Of a stretch of DNA of 64,000 nt, positions 8,089-17,377 are shown in pieces. Below the pieces are notes generated by a model that was given only the letters and a program-made list of their open reading frames with translations, was not told where the DNA came from and did no database searches. Origin of the DNA: Variovorax gossypii. Its GTDB lineage: Bacteria; Pseudomonadota; Gammaproteobacteria; Burkholderiales; Burkholderiaceae_C. A program made the position numbers and the translations under genes. Every line of letters starts with the position of its first letter. Within the stretch, counting starts at the first letter, position 1. The DNA lies in the NCBI RefSeq assembly GCF_003965815.1, contig NZ_RXOE01000003.1, positions 186,001 to 250,000 on the forward strand. The letters are read 5' to 3'.

Positions 8089-8944
8089 GACCATTGTCCA
8101 GGGCGTGCTGCTCGGCGGCCTCTACACGCTCTTCGCGCTGGGCCAGTCGCTGATGTTCGGCGTGATGCGGCTCACCAACACGGCGCAGGGCGACTTCATC
8201 ATCCTCGGCGCGTTCGCGGTCATCGCGGGCGTGTCGTTGACGGGCAATGCCGCGCCGTGGCTCGTGGCGCTCGCCGTGCTGCCGGTGGCTTTCGGCTTCG
8301 GCTACGCGCTGCAGCGCTACGTGCTCAACGGCACGCTCGGGAAAGATCCGCTGCCTTCGCTGGTCGTCACCTTCGGACTTTCGATCGTGATCCAGAACCT
8401 GCTGCTCGAAGTGTTCTCGGCCGACCCGCGCGCCATCGAAACCGGTGGGCTAAGCACGCAGGGCATCGCGCTGGGCGATGCGATGTCGGTGGGCGTGCTG
8501 CCGCTCGTGGTGCTGGCGATCGCGATCGCAGCCACGGGTGCGTTGCAGTGGCTCTTCGCGCACACCGCGCTGGGGCGGTCGTTTCGCGCGGTGTCGGACG
8601 ACCGCGAGATCGCCGAGCTCATGGGGCTGAACGCGAAGAAGGTCTACGCGTTCGCCACGGCCATCGCCTTCGTGCTGATCGCCGTCGCGGGCGCGCTGCA
8701 GGGCATGCGCACGACGGTGTCGCCTTCAGACGGGCCGCTGCTGCTGCTCTTCGCCTTCGAGGCCGTGATCATCGGCGGCATGGGCTCCTTCTGGGGCACG
8801 CTGGCCGGCGCGATGATCCTCGGCATCACGCAGCAGATCGGCTTCAGGCTCGACCCGGGCTGGGGCATCTGGTTCGGGCACATCGTGTTCCTGGTGGTGC
8901 TGGTGCTGCGGCCGCAGGGACTCTTTCCAAAAACACGCGGATAA
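8081..8944 (+). CDS. ABC transporter permease (LivH type)
   Basis: The 287-residue integral membrane protein has about eight hydrophobic segments, beginning TIVQGVLLGGLYTLFALG, and the conserved GMGSFWGTLAGAMILG motif near the C-terminus. The start at 8081 lies inside the last codons of the preceding ATPase gene; an upstream in-frame codon at 8060 would extend it within that gene and is less likely. It pairs with the LivM-like permease to form the membrane channel of the importer. Confidence 0.87.
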   Translation: MLETIVQGVLLGGLYTLFALGQSLMFGVMRLTNTAQGDFIILGAFAVIAGVSLTGNAAPWLVALAVLPVAFGFGYALQRYVLNGTLGKDPLPSLVVTFGLSIVIQNLLLEVFSADPRAIETGGLSTQGIALGDAMSVGVLPLVVLAIAIAATGALQWLFAHTALGRSFRAVSDDREIAELMGLNAKKVYAFATAIAFVLIAVAGALQGMRTTVSPSDGPLLLLFAFEAVIIGGMGSFWGTLAGAMILGITQQIGFRLDPGWGIWFGHIVFLVVLVLRPQGLFPKTRG

Positions 8945-8949
8945 GGCCG

Positions 8950-9990
8950 ATGACGAACATGCCTCCTTCCATCGTCGCGGTCGAACGCGCGACAGCCGCG
9001 AGCCGCGCGGCACTCGTTGCCGGCGTTGCCATCGTGCTCGTAGCCGCCAGTCTTCCGTTCTGGGGCGAGTCGAGCTGGATGCGCGAGTTCGTCGAGATCG
9101 CCTGCTACTTCATCTTCGCGATGATGTGGAACCTGCTCGCCGGCTACGGCGGCATGGTGAGCATCGGGCAGCAGGCCTTTTTCGGCTTCGGCGGCTACGT
9201 GATGCTGATGCTCGGCAACTTCGCGGGCGTCAACCCGTTCATCGCGATACCGCTGGGTGCGCTGGCGGCGGGGCTGGTGGCGATACCGGTGTCCTTCGTC
9301 GCGTTCCGGCTCTCGGGCGGCTACTTCGCGATCGGCACCTGGGTCATTGCGGAAGTGTTCAGGCTGAGCTTCGCCAACGTGTCGGCGGTGGGCGGCGGCT
9401 CGGGCACCACGCTCACCGCGCTGCGCGGCATCGACAAGGCGACGCGCGAGAGCACCACCTACTGGATGGCGCTGGCCTGCGTGGTCGCGGCGGTCGTGCT
9501 GGTGTACCTGTTCCTGCGCAGCAAGCGCGGCCTCGCGCTGCTCGCGATACGAGACAACGAAGTGGCGGCCGAGTCTCAGGGCATTCCGGTCGCGCGGATG
9601 AAGCTCGCGGTGTACGTGGTCGCGGCCTTCGGCGCGGGGCTCGCGGGTGCGCTTTATTTCGTGGGCAACCTGCGCATCAGTCCCGACGCGGCCTTCAGTG
9701 TCAACTGGACGGCCTTCGCCATCTTCATGGTGGTCATCGGTGGCATCGGGCGCATCGAGGGGCCGCTGGTGGGCGCGCTTATCTTCTGGGCGCTCAACAA
9801 GTTCCTGAGCGACTACGGCACCTGGTACCTGCTGGGGCTCGGGTTGCTCGCGATCCTCGTCACGTTGTTCTTCAAGCAAGGGCTGTGGGGCCATGCGCAA
9901 CAGCGATGGGGCTGGTCGCTGTTTCCCACGCAGAGAAAACTGCTCGATATATCGCCTTCCGGTAGTACTTTCCTACGCGAGAGACCCTGA
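8950..9990 (+). CDS. ABC transporter permease (LivM type)
   Basis: The 346-residue permease has a short cytoplasmic lead, about nine hydrophobic segments and LivM hallmarks (NLLAGYGGMVSIGQQAFFG near 65-83; VVIGGIGRIEGPLVGALIF near 260-278). It is the last importer gene, 5 bp after the LivH-like gene. The C-terminal tail, after a hydrophobic LLAILVTLFF segment, is about 40 residues of polar sequence that is probably cytoplasmic. Confidence 0.85.
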   Translation: MTNMPPSIVAVERATAASRAALVAGVAIVLVAASLPFWGESSWMREFVEIACYFIFAMMWNLLAGYGGMVSIGQQAFFGFGGYVMLMLGNFAGVNPFIAIPLGALAAGLVAIPVSFVAFRLSGGYFAIGTWVIAEVFRLSFANVSAVGGGSGTTLTALRGIDKATRESTTYWMALACVVAAVVLVYLFLRSKRGLALLAIRDNEVAAESQGIPVARMKLAVYVVAAFGAGLAGALYFVGNLRISPDAAFSVNWTAFAIFMVVIGGIGRIEGPLVGALIFWALNKFLSDYGTWYLLGLGLLAILVTLFFKQGLWGHAQQRWGWSLFPTQRKLLDISPSGSTFLRERP

Positions 9991-10093
9991 CGGGAAGCCA
10001 CTTCGGACTTGCGAAAAGCATCTTCGTCCTGTAACGTCTTGTAAACACAATGTAAGCACTTTCCCCAGTTTTTCTCACTCTCCTGGAGTCATC

Positions 10094-11104
10094 TTGACGA
10101 TCACCAAACGCCGCCTGCTCGAAGGCGGCGCGGCAGCCATTGCCGCTTCGCTGCTTGCGAAGACTTCGTGGGCCCAGCAACGCAACGGCAGCACCGGCGA
10201 CGCCACGTGGCCGACCAAGCCGGTCCACATCCTCGTCGGCTTTCCCGCAGGCGCATCGCCCGATCTCGCGGCCCGTGCCATCGCGGAGCCTTTGTCGAAG
10301 ATCCTGCGTCAGCCGGTGATCGTCGAGAACAAGCCCGGTGCCAGCGGCAACACCGTTGCCGACCAGGTGGCGAAGGCCACCGACGATCACACCGTCGGCG
10401 CGCTGATCAACGGCAACCTGACCATCGCCAAGCTGCTCAACCCCGCGCTGCCCTTCGATCCTGAGAAGGACTTCGCGCCTGTCGGCCTCATCGGCACTGC
10501 GCCGCTGGTGCTGGCGGTGTCGGGCAGCGCCACGGGCAAGACCTCGGCCGAGCAACTGCTGTGGGTGCGCAACCTCGGCAGCGGCGGCAAGTACGGCACA
10601 CCGGGCGTGGGCACGGTGGGCCACCTGGGCATGGAGCTCATCAAGAGTCGCGCGGCCATCACTGCGCAGCACAAGCCCTACACCGGCAATCCGCAGGTCA
10701 TCGCGGGCCTGCTGGCCAACGAGATCCAGCTGGCGCTGCTGCCGCCGGGCCTCGCGATGCCGCACATCAAGTCGGGAAAGATCAAGGCCATCGGCGTGAC
10801 CTCGCCGGAGCGCAGTCCGCTGGCGAGCGAACTGCCCACCATTCGCGACGCGGACGTGCGCGGCGCCGACCTCGAGATCTGGACCGCGCTGGCCGCGCCC
10901 GCCGGCATGAAGCCCGCGGCCGTCGCCAGGCTCAACGCGGCGCTGGTCGAAGTGATCAGCTCGCCCGACGTGAGCCAGGCGCTGCTGAAGACCGGCTGGC
11001 AGGCCCAGCCCGGTTCGCCCGACACGCTGGCCAAGCGCATGCGCGCCGACACCACGCGCCTGGGCGGCGTGATCATCATGAAGGGCATCCACTCGGAAGG
11101 CTGA
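10094..11104 (+). CDS. Tripartite tricarboxylate transporter substrate-binding protein (Bug family)
   Basis: The 336-residue protein starts at a TTG (10094) with CTGGAG 5 bp upstream; no ATG fits. The leader (KRRLLEGGAAAIAASLLAK) ends near residue 27, followed by the Bug-family core (WPTKPVHILVGFPAGASPDLAARAIA; residues split by the ligand site). Bug proteins are periplasmic binding proteins, usually lacking adjacent TctA/TctB membrane genes in this group, as here. The ligand is unknown. It sits between the hydroquinone/importer operon and the pca genes and may bind a carboxylated intermediate or substrate. Confidence 0.82.
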   Translation: MTITKRRLLEGGAAAIAASLLAKTSWAQQRNGSTGDATWPTKPVHILVGFPAGASPDLAARAIAEPLSKILRQPVIVENKPGASGNTVADQVAKATDDHTVGALINGNLTIAKLLNPALPFDPEKDFAPVGLIGTAPLVLAVSGSATGKTSAEQLLWVRNLGSGGKYGTPGVGTVGHLGMELIKSRAAITAQHKPYTGNPQVIAGLLANEIQLALLPPGLAMPHIKSGKIKAIGVTSPERSPLASELPTIRDADVRGADLEIWTALAAPAGMKPAAVARLNAALVEVISSPDVSQALLKTGWQAQPGSPDTLAKRMRADTTRLGGVIIMKGIHSEG

Positions 11105-11141
11105 CCGCAGGCGCGGCCAGCCCGCCGCGCGGCAGTCTTCT

Positions 11142-12599
11142 TCAGCTCTTGCGCTTGAACAGCGGCTGGTCGAAGCGGATGGTGATGACTTCCGTGTCGT
11201 CCGGCTTGCCCTGCACCCGGCCGTCTTCGGTCGGGAAGTTGGTGTCGATCGCGACGGCCAGCGTGTTGTCGTCCACCACCTCGACGCTCTCCACCGAATC
11301 GAATGGCATGGTGAACTTGCCGGCCGCAACGCCAGCCAGCGGGCCGCCGATGCCCGTCGGGTCGGAGATGTTCAGCAGGTCGACCAGCAGCGTCTTCTTC
11401 AGCACGCCGTCGGCATCCTTCACGTCGAGGTCGACCATGTACAGGCGCTTGACCACAGCCTTCGCTCCGTAGAGGCTGTCGCGCTCGATCAGCACGAACT
11501 TGTTGCCGCCAATGTTGGTCATGTCGCCGATCACGATCTGGTTGTCCTTGACCGGACCGTCCTTCCTGTAGACCGGGTTCTTGCCGGTGTAGAGCATCGA
11601 GGCGGGATCGAATTCGAAGAAGTTCAGATAGCGCTCGTCGTCGGCCACGGGGCGCAGCGCGGCGAGCGAGGGCGCTGCCTCGGGCACTGCGTAGAGGCGG
11701 GTCTTGTCGCCGTTGAAGGCCAGGCTCTCGAAGCCGCGGCTCGAAAGCGAGGTCACGGTGGCGCCCTGGGTCATCACGAGCGGGTTGGATGGGCTGCGCA
11801 GGAAAGGATGCGGCACCGGGTCGCCCATCAGCGTGCCGTTCTTGTCGAAGTGCAGGATGTAGGGGCCGAACTCCTCGCCCACGAAATAAGTACCGTCCTT
11901 CGCGCGGGCGATCGATTCCACGTCGAGGTCGAAGCCCGTCAGCAGCCGGCCGCTGACGATGCTCGGGTCCACGGGCGTACCGGTGTCGACGAGGTTGTTG
12001 CCATCGACCTTCTGGTAGTTGGCGAAGTCGGCGGTGATCTTCAGGTCGACGCCCTTGCCGTCCTTCAGGAAGCCGTTGGCGTCGTTGAAGGCGACATGGC
12101 TGTTCACCTTCACGGTGCCGGGCACCGTGGTGCCGTTGGCCACCGTGCGGAAGTCGATGCTGACGTTGTAGAAGCCGACCACGAAGTCGCCGGAGTTGCT
12201 CTTGCTGCCGTAGCCGTTGTCGGGCATGGCGGTCCAGGTGCCGTCGTCGTTCTTCAGCAGTGCCGAGAAGCCCGGCAGCGGCTGGCCGCCGACGAAGGGC
12301 GGCGTCACGCCGAGCGCGGCGGTGATGAACTGGCCCGTGGTCGGGCCGGGCTGGCGGAACGAGGCGGGCAGCGAGGCCCAGCCGGTCAGCTTGTGCGGCA
12401 GTCCCGCGGAGGGGTCCTGCTGCGGTGCAGGAGCGGGTGCCGGCGCCGGGGCAGGCGCGGGAGCCGGCGTGCCCGCCACGGGCGGAAAGACGATGCCGTT
12501 TCCGTTGCCACCGCCGCCGCAAGCGGCGAGGACGGCAGAGGCAACGGCCGCGATCGCGAGATGGCGCGGCAATGCGGACGAGATGAAGCGACTGGACAT
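11142..12599 (-). CDS. Phytase-like (esterase-like) beta-propeller lipoprotein
   Basis: The 485-residue protein has a lipobox ending at C27 (VLAACGGGG), then a PA-repeat linker (about residues 45-60), then a domain of the 'esterase-like activity of phytase' type (GFDLDVESIARAKDGTYFVGEEFGP is the recognisable part, read in pieces). It is predicted to be anchored in the outer membrane or periplasm. Catalytic activity is not proven for this family, so hydrolysis of phosphate esters is only a suggestion. It is transcribed away from the IclR gene's target operon and ends convergent with the Bug gene at 10094-11104. Confidence 0.7.
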   Translation of the reverse strand: MSSRFISSALPRHLAIAAVASAVLAACGGGGNGNGIVFPPVAGTPAPAPAPAPAPAPAPQQDPSAGLPHKLTGWASLPASFRQPGPTTGQFITAALGVTPPFVGGQPLPGFSALLKNDDGTWTAMPDNGYGSKSNSGDFVVGFYNVSIDFRTVANGTTVPGTVKVNSHVAFNDANGFLKDGKGVDLKITADFANYQKVDGNNLVDTGTPVDPSIVSGRLLTGFDLDVESIARAKDGTYFVGEEFGPYILHFDKNGTLMGDPVPHPFLRSPSNPLVMTQGATVTSLSSRGFESLAFNGDKTRLYAVPEAAPSLAALRPVADDERYLNFFEFDPASMLYTGKNPVYRKDGPVKDNQIVIGDMTNIGGNKFVLIERDSLYGAKAVVKRLYMVDLDVKDADGVLKKTLLVDLLNISDPTGIGGPLAGVAAGKFTMPFDSVESVEVVDDNTLAVAIDTNFPTEDGRVQGKPDDTEVITIRFDQPLFKRKS

Positions 12600-12695
12600 G
12601 ATTGGACCCTCCGGTGTTGTAGTGAGGGGCGCAATCTAGAAAACCGATGTGACCTGTCCATGAATGCCCATTCGGTTGCGAGGCCGCAGGATCGA

Positions 12696-13481
12696 TCAGA
12701 GCATTCGCGAGATCCTGTCCGCCGCTTCGCGCAGCGCGGGCAGCATGGTCTCCTGCATCGCTTTCGCGCTGGTGCGGTTCGCCTGTCCGCTGATGTTGAG
12801 CGCGGCCACCATGCGCCCCTGGCGGTTGACGATGGGCGCGGCCACGGAGATCAGGCCCTCCTCGAGTTCCTGGTTGACGACGCACCACTGCTGCTTGCGT
12901 GCCTGCGCGACCTTGGCCATGAGCGCGTCGATGTCGGTCAGCGTGTGCTTGGTCAGCGCCTCGATGTTCGATGCCTCGAGCCGCGCGCGCACTTCGTCGT
13001 CGTCGAGGTCTGCCAGCAGCAGCCGGCCCAGCGAGGTGCAGTAGGCCGGCAGGCGCGAGCCCACGCCCAGGTTGATGTGCATGATCTTCTTGGTCGGCAC
13101 GCGCAGCACGTAGACGATGTCGGTCGCATCGAGCACGGCGGCCGAGCACGACTCCTGCACCTGCTGCACCAGCGCTTCCATCACCGGCTCGGCGCGGTTC
13201 CAGATCGGCATCGACGAGAGGTACGCGAACCCGAGGTCGAGGATGCGCGGCGTGAGCGTGAAGAGCTTGCCGTCGGTCACAACGTAGCCCAGCGTCTGCA
13301 GCGTGAGCAGGATGCGGCGCGCGCCCGCGCGCGTCAGCCCGCTGCCGGCCGCCACCTCGCTGAGCGTCTGGTGCGGCGCGCTGGCACTGAACGAGCGGAT
13401 CACCTGCAGGCCCCGCGCGAAGGACTGCACGTAGCTGTCGCCGGGCGCGGGTGTTTCGGGTTGTGCGGGGTGGGTTGCCAT
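12696..13481 (-). CDS. IclR-family regulator (PcaR/PcaU/PobR branch)
   Basis: The 261-residue protein has an N-terminal helix-turn-helix (QTLSEVAAGSGLTRAGARRI, about residues 37-56) and an IclR effector domain. The sequence DSYVQSFARGLQVIRSF at the start and ALNISGQANRTSAKAM near the end are typical of the branch that controls protocatechuate and 4-hydroxybenzoate catabolism. It is divergent from pcaIJF, with a 139-bp intergenic region carrying repeats at 13511-13539. Activation of pcaIJF by 3-oxoadipate or a related intermediate is the likely role, by analogy with PcaR/PcaU. Confidence 0.83.
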   Translation of the reverse strand: MATHPAQPETPAPGDSYVQSFARGLQVIRSFSASAPHQTLSEVAAGSGLTRAGARRILLTLQTLGYVVTDGKLFTLTPRILDLGFAYLSSMPIWNRAEPVMEALVQQVQESCSAAVLDATDIVYVLRVPTKKIMHINLGVGSRLPAYCTSLGRLLLADLDDDEVRARLEASNIEALTKHTLTDIDALMAKVAQARKQQWCVVNQELEEGLISVAAPIVNRQGRMVAALNISGQANRTSAKAMQETMLPALREAADRISRML

Positions 13482-13505
13482 GGTGCTCGATCCTCTCTAG
13501 AATTC

Positions 13506-13539
13506 ATTATACGAACAAATGTTCTTTAGACGAACAAAT
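13506..13539. promoter_or_regulatory. IclR/pca intergenic operator and iclR -10 element
   Basis: ACGAACAAAT occurs twice as a direct repeat (13511-13520 and 13530-13539, 19 bp apart), and the first copy is part of the palindrome GAACAAATGTTC (13513-13524). On the minus strand TATAAT (13511-13506) lies about 25 bp before the iclR start, so protein binding here would overlap the iclR promoter and permit autoregulation. No clear -35 element was found. Confidence 0.5.
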
Positions 13540-13620
13540 CGGCGGTTCGCAAAATCGGTCGACGTGTTCAGGATCGGTTCGTTTCTTCGCTCACTTTCCT
13601 CACTCCCGGAGACAGGCTTC

Positions 13621-14322
13621 ATGATCAACAAGATCGCGCGCTCGGTCGCCGATGCCCTGGCAGGCATCCAGGACGGCGCCACGGTTCTCATCGGCGGCTT
13701 CGGCACCGCCGGCATTCCCAACGAACTCATCGAGGGCCTCGTCGAGCAGGGCGCCAAGGACCTCACCGTCGTCAACAACAACGCGGGCAACGGCGAGACC
13801 GGCCTCGCGGCGCTGCTCAAGGCAGGCCGCGTGCGCAAGATCATCTGCAGCTTTCCGCGCCAGGCCGACAGCCAGGTGTTCGACGGGCTCTACCGCAGCG
13901 GCAAGATCGAGCTCGAACTCGTGCCCCAGGGCAACCTCGCCGAGCGCATCCGCGCCGCGGGTGCCGGCATCGGCGCCTTCTTCTGCCCCACGGGCTATGG
14001 CACGCAGCTCGCGGGCAACCGCGAGACCCGCGAGATCGACGGCGTGCAGTACGTGCTCGAGTACCCCATCCACGGCGACGTGGCGCTCATCAAGGCGGAG
14101 CGCGGCGACCGCTGGGGCAACCTGGTCTACCGCAAGGCGGCTCGCAACTTCGGTCCGGTGATGGCCATGGCCGCGAAGAAGACCGTCGCCACCGTGCACG
14201 ACATCGCCGAACTCGGCACCCTCGACCCCGAAACCATCGTCACCCCGGGCATCTTCGTGCACCAGGTGGTGCGCATCGAACGCGTGGCCACGCAGGCCGG
14301 CGGCTTCAAGAAGGCAGCATGA
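13621..14322 (+). CDS. pcaI: 3-Oxoadipate CoA-transferase subunit A
   Basis: The 233-residue protein is the alpha subunit of a class I CoA-transferase (GGFGTAGIPNELIEGLV near the N-terminus). With PcaJ it moves CoA from succinyl-CoA to 3-oxoadipate. The ATG at 13621 follows CTCCCGGAGA; an upstream in-frame ATG at 13519 would add 34 arginine-rich residues across the operator region and is rejected. The order pcaI-pcaJ-pcaF with 4-bp overlap between the first two is the standard operon for the last steps of the 3-oxoadipate pathway. Confidence 0.9.
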   Translation: MINKIARSVADALAGIQDGATVLIGGFGTAGIPNELIEGLVEQGAKDLTVVNNNAGNGETGLAALLKAGRVRKIICSFPRQADSQVFDGLYRSGKIELELVPQGNLAERIRAAGAGIGAFFCPTGYGTQLAGNRETREIDGVQYVLEYPIHGDVALIKAERGDRWGNLVYRKAARNFGPVMAMAAKKTVATVHDIAELGTLDPETIVTPGIFVHQVVRIERVATQAGGFKKAA

Positions 14323-14972
14323 CCATGAGCACCACGTACACACGCCGCACCAAGGACCAGCTCGCCGCCCGCGTGGCGCAGGACATCTTCGACGGCGCCG
14401 TCGTCAACCTCGGCATCGGCCAGCCCACGCTGGTGGCCAACCACCTGCCCAAGGGCCGCGAGGTCATCCTGCAGAGCGAGAACGGCATCCTCGGCATGGG
14501 CCCGGCGCCCGAGGCCGGCGAGGAAGACTACGACCTCATCAACGCAGGCAAGCAGCCCGTCACGCTGCTGCCGGGCGGCTCGTTCTTCCACCATTCCGAC
14601 AGCTTCGCGATGATGCGCGGCGGTCACCTCGACATCTGCGTGCTCGGCGCGTTCCAGGTGTCGGCCACCGGCGACCTCGCCAACTGGCACACCGGCGAGA
14701 AGGACGCCATTCCCGCCGTCGGCGGCGCGATGGACCTCGCCATCGGCGCCAAGCAGACCTGGGTCATGATGGACCTGCTCACCAAGCAGGGCGTGAGCAA
14801 GCTGGTGAAGGAATGCACCTATCCGCTGACCGGCATCGGCTGCGTCAAGCGCGTGTACTCCGACCTCGCCACGCTCGAACGCACGCCGCAGGGCCTGAAG
14901 CTCGTCGACCTGGTCGACGGCCTGAGCCGCGAAGAACTCGAGAAGCTCGTCGGACTCCCGATCGCAGCCTGA
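14319..14972 (+). CDS. pcaJ: 3-Oxoadipate CoA-transferase subunit B
   Basis: The 217-residue beta subunit has the catalytic glutamate in SENGILGMGP (E54). Its ATG overlaps the pcaI stop (ATGA); a second ATG at 14325 is also possible. PcaIJ makes 3-oxoadipyl-CoA from the 3-oxoadipate that the maleylacetate routes elsewhere in this window would supply. Confidence 0.9.
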   Translation: MTMSTTYTRRTKDQLAARVAQDIFDGAVVNLGIGQPTLVANHLPKGREVILQSENGILGMGPAPEAGEEDYDLINAGKQPVTLLPGGSFFHHSDSFAMMRGGHLDICVLGAFQVSATGDLANWHTGEKDAIPAVGGAMDLAIGAKQTWVMMDLLTKQGVSKLVKECTYPLTGIGCVKRVYSDLATLERTPQGLKLVDLVDGLSREELEKLVGLPIAA

Positions 14973-15001
14973 CCCCTTCAAGCAATCCAAGAGAGACAGA
15001 C

Positions 15002-16207
15002 ATGACCAACCAAGCCTTCATCTGCGACGCCGTTCGCACTCCCTTCGGCCGCTACGGTGGTTCGCTCAGCAGCGTGCGCACCGACGACCTCGGCGCCGTG
15101 CCGCTCAAGGCGCTGATGGAACGCAACAAGAACGTCGACTGGCAGGCCGTGAGCGACGTGCTCTACGGCTGCGCCAATCAAGCCGGCGAGGACAACCGCA
15201 ACGTCGCGCGCATGTCGGCGCTGCTGGCGGGCCTGCCCATCGAACTCGGTGGCGCCACCATCAACCGCCTGTGCGGCTCGGGCCTCGATGCAGTGGGCAC
15301 GGCGGCACGTGCCATCCGCGCCGGCGAAGCGGGCCTGATGATCGCCGGTGGAGTGGAAAGCATGAGCCGCGCGCCTTTCGTCATGCCCAAGGCCGAGAGC
15401 GCCTTCAGCCGCAACAACGCGGTGTACGACACCACCATCGGCTGGCGCTTCGTCAACAAGCTCATGAAGGCGCAGTACGGCGTCGACTCCATGCCCGAGA
15501 CGGCCGAGAACGTGGCCACCGACTACAAGATCGAGCGCGAGGCGCAGGACCTGATGGCGCTGAACTCGCAGCTGCGCGCCGTGGCCTCGCAGAAGTCGGG
15601 CTTCTTCGACGCCGAGATCGTGCCCGTGACCGTGCCGCAGAAGAAGGGCGACGCGATCATCGTCAGCAAGGACGAGCATCCGCGCGAAACCAGCCTCGAG
15701 TCGCTCGCCAAGCTCAAGGGCGTGGTGCGTCCCGACGGCACCGTCACTGCCGGCAATGCCAGCGGCGTGAACGACGGCGCCTGCGCGCTGCTGCTGGCTG
15801 ACGAAGCCAGCGTCGCGAAGCACGGCCTCACGCCGCGCGCACGCGTGGTCGGCATGGCCACCGCCGGCGTCGCGCCGCGCGTGATGGGCATCGGCCCCGC
15901 GCCCGCCACCCAGAAGGTGCTGGCGCTCACCGGCCTGAAGCTCGACCAGATCGACGTCATCGAACTCAACGAAGCCTTCGCCGCGCAGGGCCTCGCCGTG
16001 CTGCGCCTGCTGGGCCTGAAGGACGACGACGCGCGCGTGAACATCAACGGCGGCGCCATCGCGCTGGGCCACCCGCTGGGCGCCAGCGGTGCGCGCCTGG
16101 CCACCACTGCAGTCAACCAGCTGCACAAGGGCGGCGGCCGCTATGCGCTGTGCACCATGTGCATCGGCGTGGGACAGGGCATCGCGGTGATCCTCGAGCG
16201 CGTCTGA
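15002..16207 (+). CDS. pcaF: 3-Oxoadipyl-CoA thiolase
   Basis: The 401-residue thiolase has the acyl-accepting cysteine C91 (INRLCGSGLDAV), the GGAIALGHPLGASGAR motif and the second cysteine in CTMCIGVGQG. It cleaves 3-oxoadipyl-CoA to succinyl-CoA and acetyl-CoA. RSTFYALP-like substrate residues cannot be judged by eye, but the position directly after pcaIJ makes PcaF the best reading over a general acetyl-CoA acyltransferase. It is followed by a rho-independent terminator. Confidence 0.9.
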   Translation: MTNQAFICDAVRTPFGRYGGSLSSVRTDDLGAVPLKALMERNKNVDWQAVSDVLYGCANQAGEDNRNVARMSALLAGLPIELGGATINRLCGSGLDAVGTAARAIRAGEAGLMIAGGVESMSRAPFVMPKAESAFSRNNAVYDTTIGWRFVNKLMKAQYGVDSMPETAENVATDYKIEREAQDLMALNSQLRAVASQKSGFFDAEIVPVTVPQKKGDAIIVSKDEHPRETSLESLAKLKGVVRPDGTVTAGNASGVNDGACALLLADEASVAKHGLTPRARVVGMATAGVAPRVMGIGPAPATQKVLALTGLKLDQIDVIELNEAFAAQGLAVLRLLGLKDDDARVNINGGAIALGHPLGASGARLATTAVNQLHKGGGRYALCTMCIGVGQGIAVILERV

Positions 16208-16275
16208 CGACGGCACGCGCCGCGGGCGACGCAGGACGACCGAACCGAAAACAACCAGAGAAGCAAGAAGACAAG

Positions 16276-16317
16276 GCCATCGGCAGCCGCGGCAACAGCG
16301 GCCCGATGGCATTTTTT
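16276..16317 (+). terminator. Rho-independent terminator after pcaIJF
   Basis: GCCATCGG (16276-16283) pairs with CCGATGGC (16303-16310). An inner GCCGC/GCGGC stem extends the hairpin, and ATTTTTT (16311-16317) follows. It lies 69 bp after pcaF and 37 bp before the next gene, so it separates the two. Confidence 0.85.
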
Positions 16318-16353
16318 CAACCCAAGAGGACAGAGAGAAAGAAGGATCAGAGG

Positions 16354-17358
16354 ATGAACCACACGTCGAAGAAGACAACGCGCCGCGGCGCTGGCATTGC
16401 CGCGCTCGCACTGGCCGCCGCAGCCCTGTTGCCTGCGGCCGCGCCCGCGCAGCAGGCCTTTCCCACCAAGCCCGTGCGCATCATCACGCCGTTCCCCGTG
16501 GGCGGCGGCCCCGACGGCGTGGCCCGCCTGGTGGCCGACAAGCTCTCGCGCGCCTGGGGCCAGCCCGTGGTGGTCGAGAACCGCCCCGGCGGCAACGGCT
16601 TCATCGCCATCGATGCCTTCAAGCGTGGCGCGAAGGATGGCCACGACATCATCGTGCTCGACAACGTGCACCTCGCCGCGTACCCGGCGCTCTTCAAGAA
16701 GCTGCCCTACGACACGAGCAAGGACTTCGACGCGCTGCTGCCGCTGTTCAAGACTTACTTCTTCTTCACCGTCGCCACCAACAGCAAGTACAAGACCGTG
16801 GGCGACCTGATCGCCGATGCCAAGGCCAACCCCGGCAAGCTCGACTACGGCTCGTGGTCGGTGGGCAACCCGGTGCACCTCGGCTCCGAGCTCTTCGAGT
16901 CGGCCACCGGCACGCAGATGGAGCATGTGATCTACAAGGAAACCACGCAGCTCTACACCTCGGTCGCCACCGGCGAACTGGCTTTCGCGCTGGGCAGCAG
17001 CGCCACCGCCGGCCCGCTGCAGCGCGCGAACAAGCTGCGCTTCCTGGCCGCTGCCGCGCCGCAGCGAGTGGCAGCCTTCCCCGACGTGCCGACGGTCGCC
17101 GAATCGGGCGGCCCGAAGGGCTTCGAGGTCATCGGCTGGAACGCCATCGCCGTGCCCAGGGGCCTGCCCGCATCGGTCACCGAGAAGATCAAGCGCGACA
17201 TCGAGAAGGGCCTGGCCGAGCCCGACGTGCTGGAGAAGTTCAAGAGCTTCGGCTACGAGCCCTTCCCGACCACGCGCCCTCAGTTCGACGAGTTCGTGGC
17301 GAGCGAGACCAAGCGTTTCACCGACGTGATCCGCAAGGCGAACGTTTCGCTGGACTGA
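16354..17358 (+). CDS. Tripartite tricarboxylate transporter substrate-binding protein (Bug family)
   Basis: The 334-residue protein has a signal peptide (ALAAAALLPAAAPAQQ; cleavage about residue 30) and the Bug core (FPTKPVRIITPFPVGGGPDG; VVENRPGGNGFIAI). The ATG at 16354 has AGAGG just upstream. It lies behind the terminator of pcaIJF in the same direction, with no membrane components. The ligand is unknown; an aromatic or dicarboxylic acid is plausible from context. Confidence 0.85.
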   Translation: MNHTSKKTTRRGAGIAALALAAAALLPAAAPAQQAFPTKPVRIITPFPVGGGPDGVARLVADKLSRAWGQPVVVENRPGGNGFIAIDAFKRGAKDGHDIIVLDNVHLAAYPALFKKLPYDTSKDFDALLPLFKTYFFFTVATNSKYKTVGDLIADAKANPGKLDYGSWSVGNPVHLGSELFESATGTQMEHVIYKETTQLYTSVATGELAFALGSSATAGPLQRANKLRFLAAAAPQRVAAFPDVPTVAESGGPKGFEVIGWNAIAVPRGLPASVTEKIKRDIEKGLAEPDVLEKFKSFGYEPFPTTRPQFDEFVASETKRFTDVIRKANVSLD

Positions 17359-17377
17359 CGCGACAGGCGCAAGCGCG

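Noticed and set aside
10678..13149. 823-codon minus-strand open frame
   Set aside because: Overlaps the phytase-like lipoprotein in a different phase; Arg/Ala-rich composition typical of a shadow.
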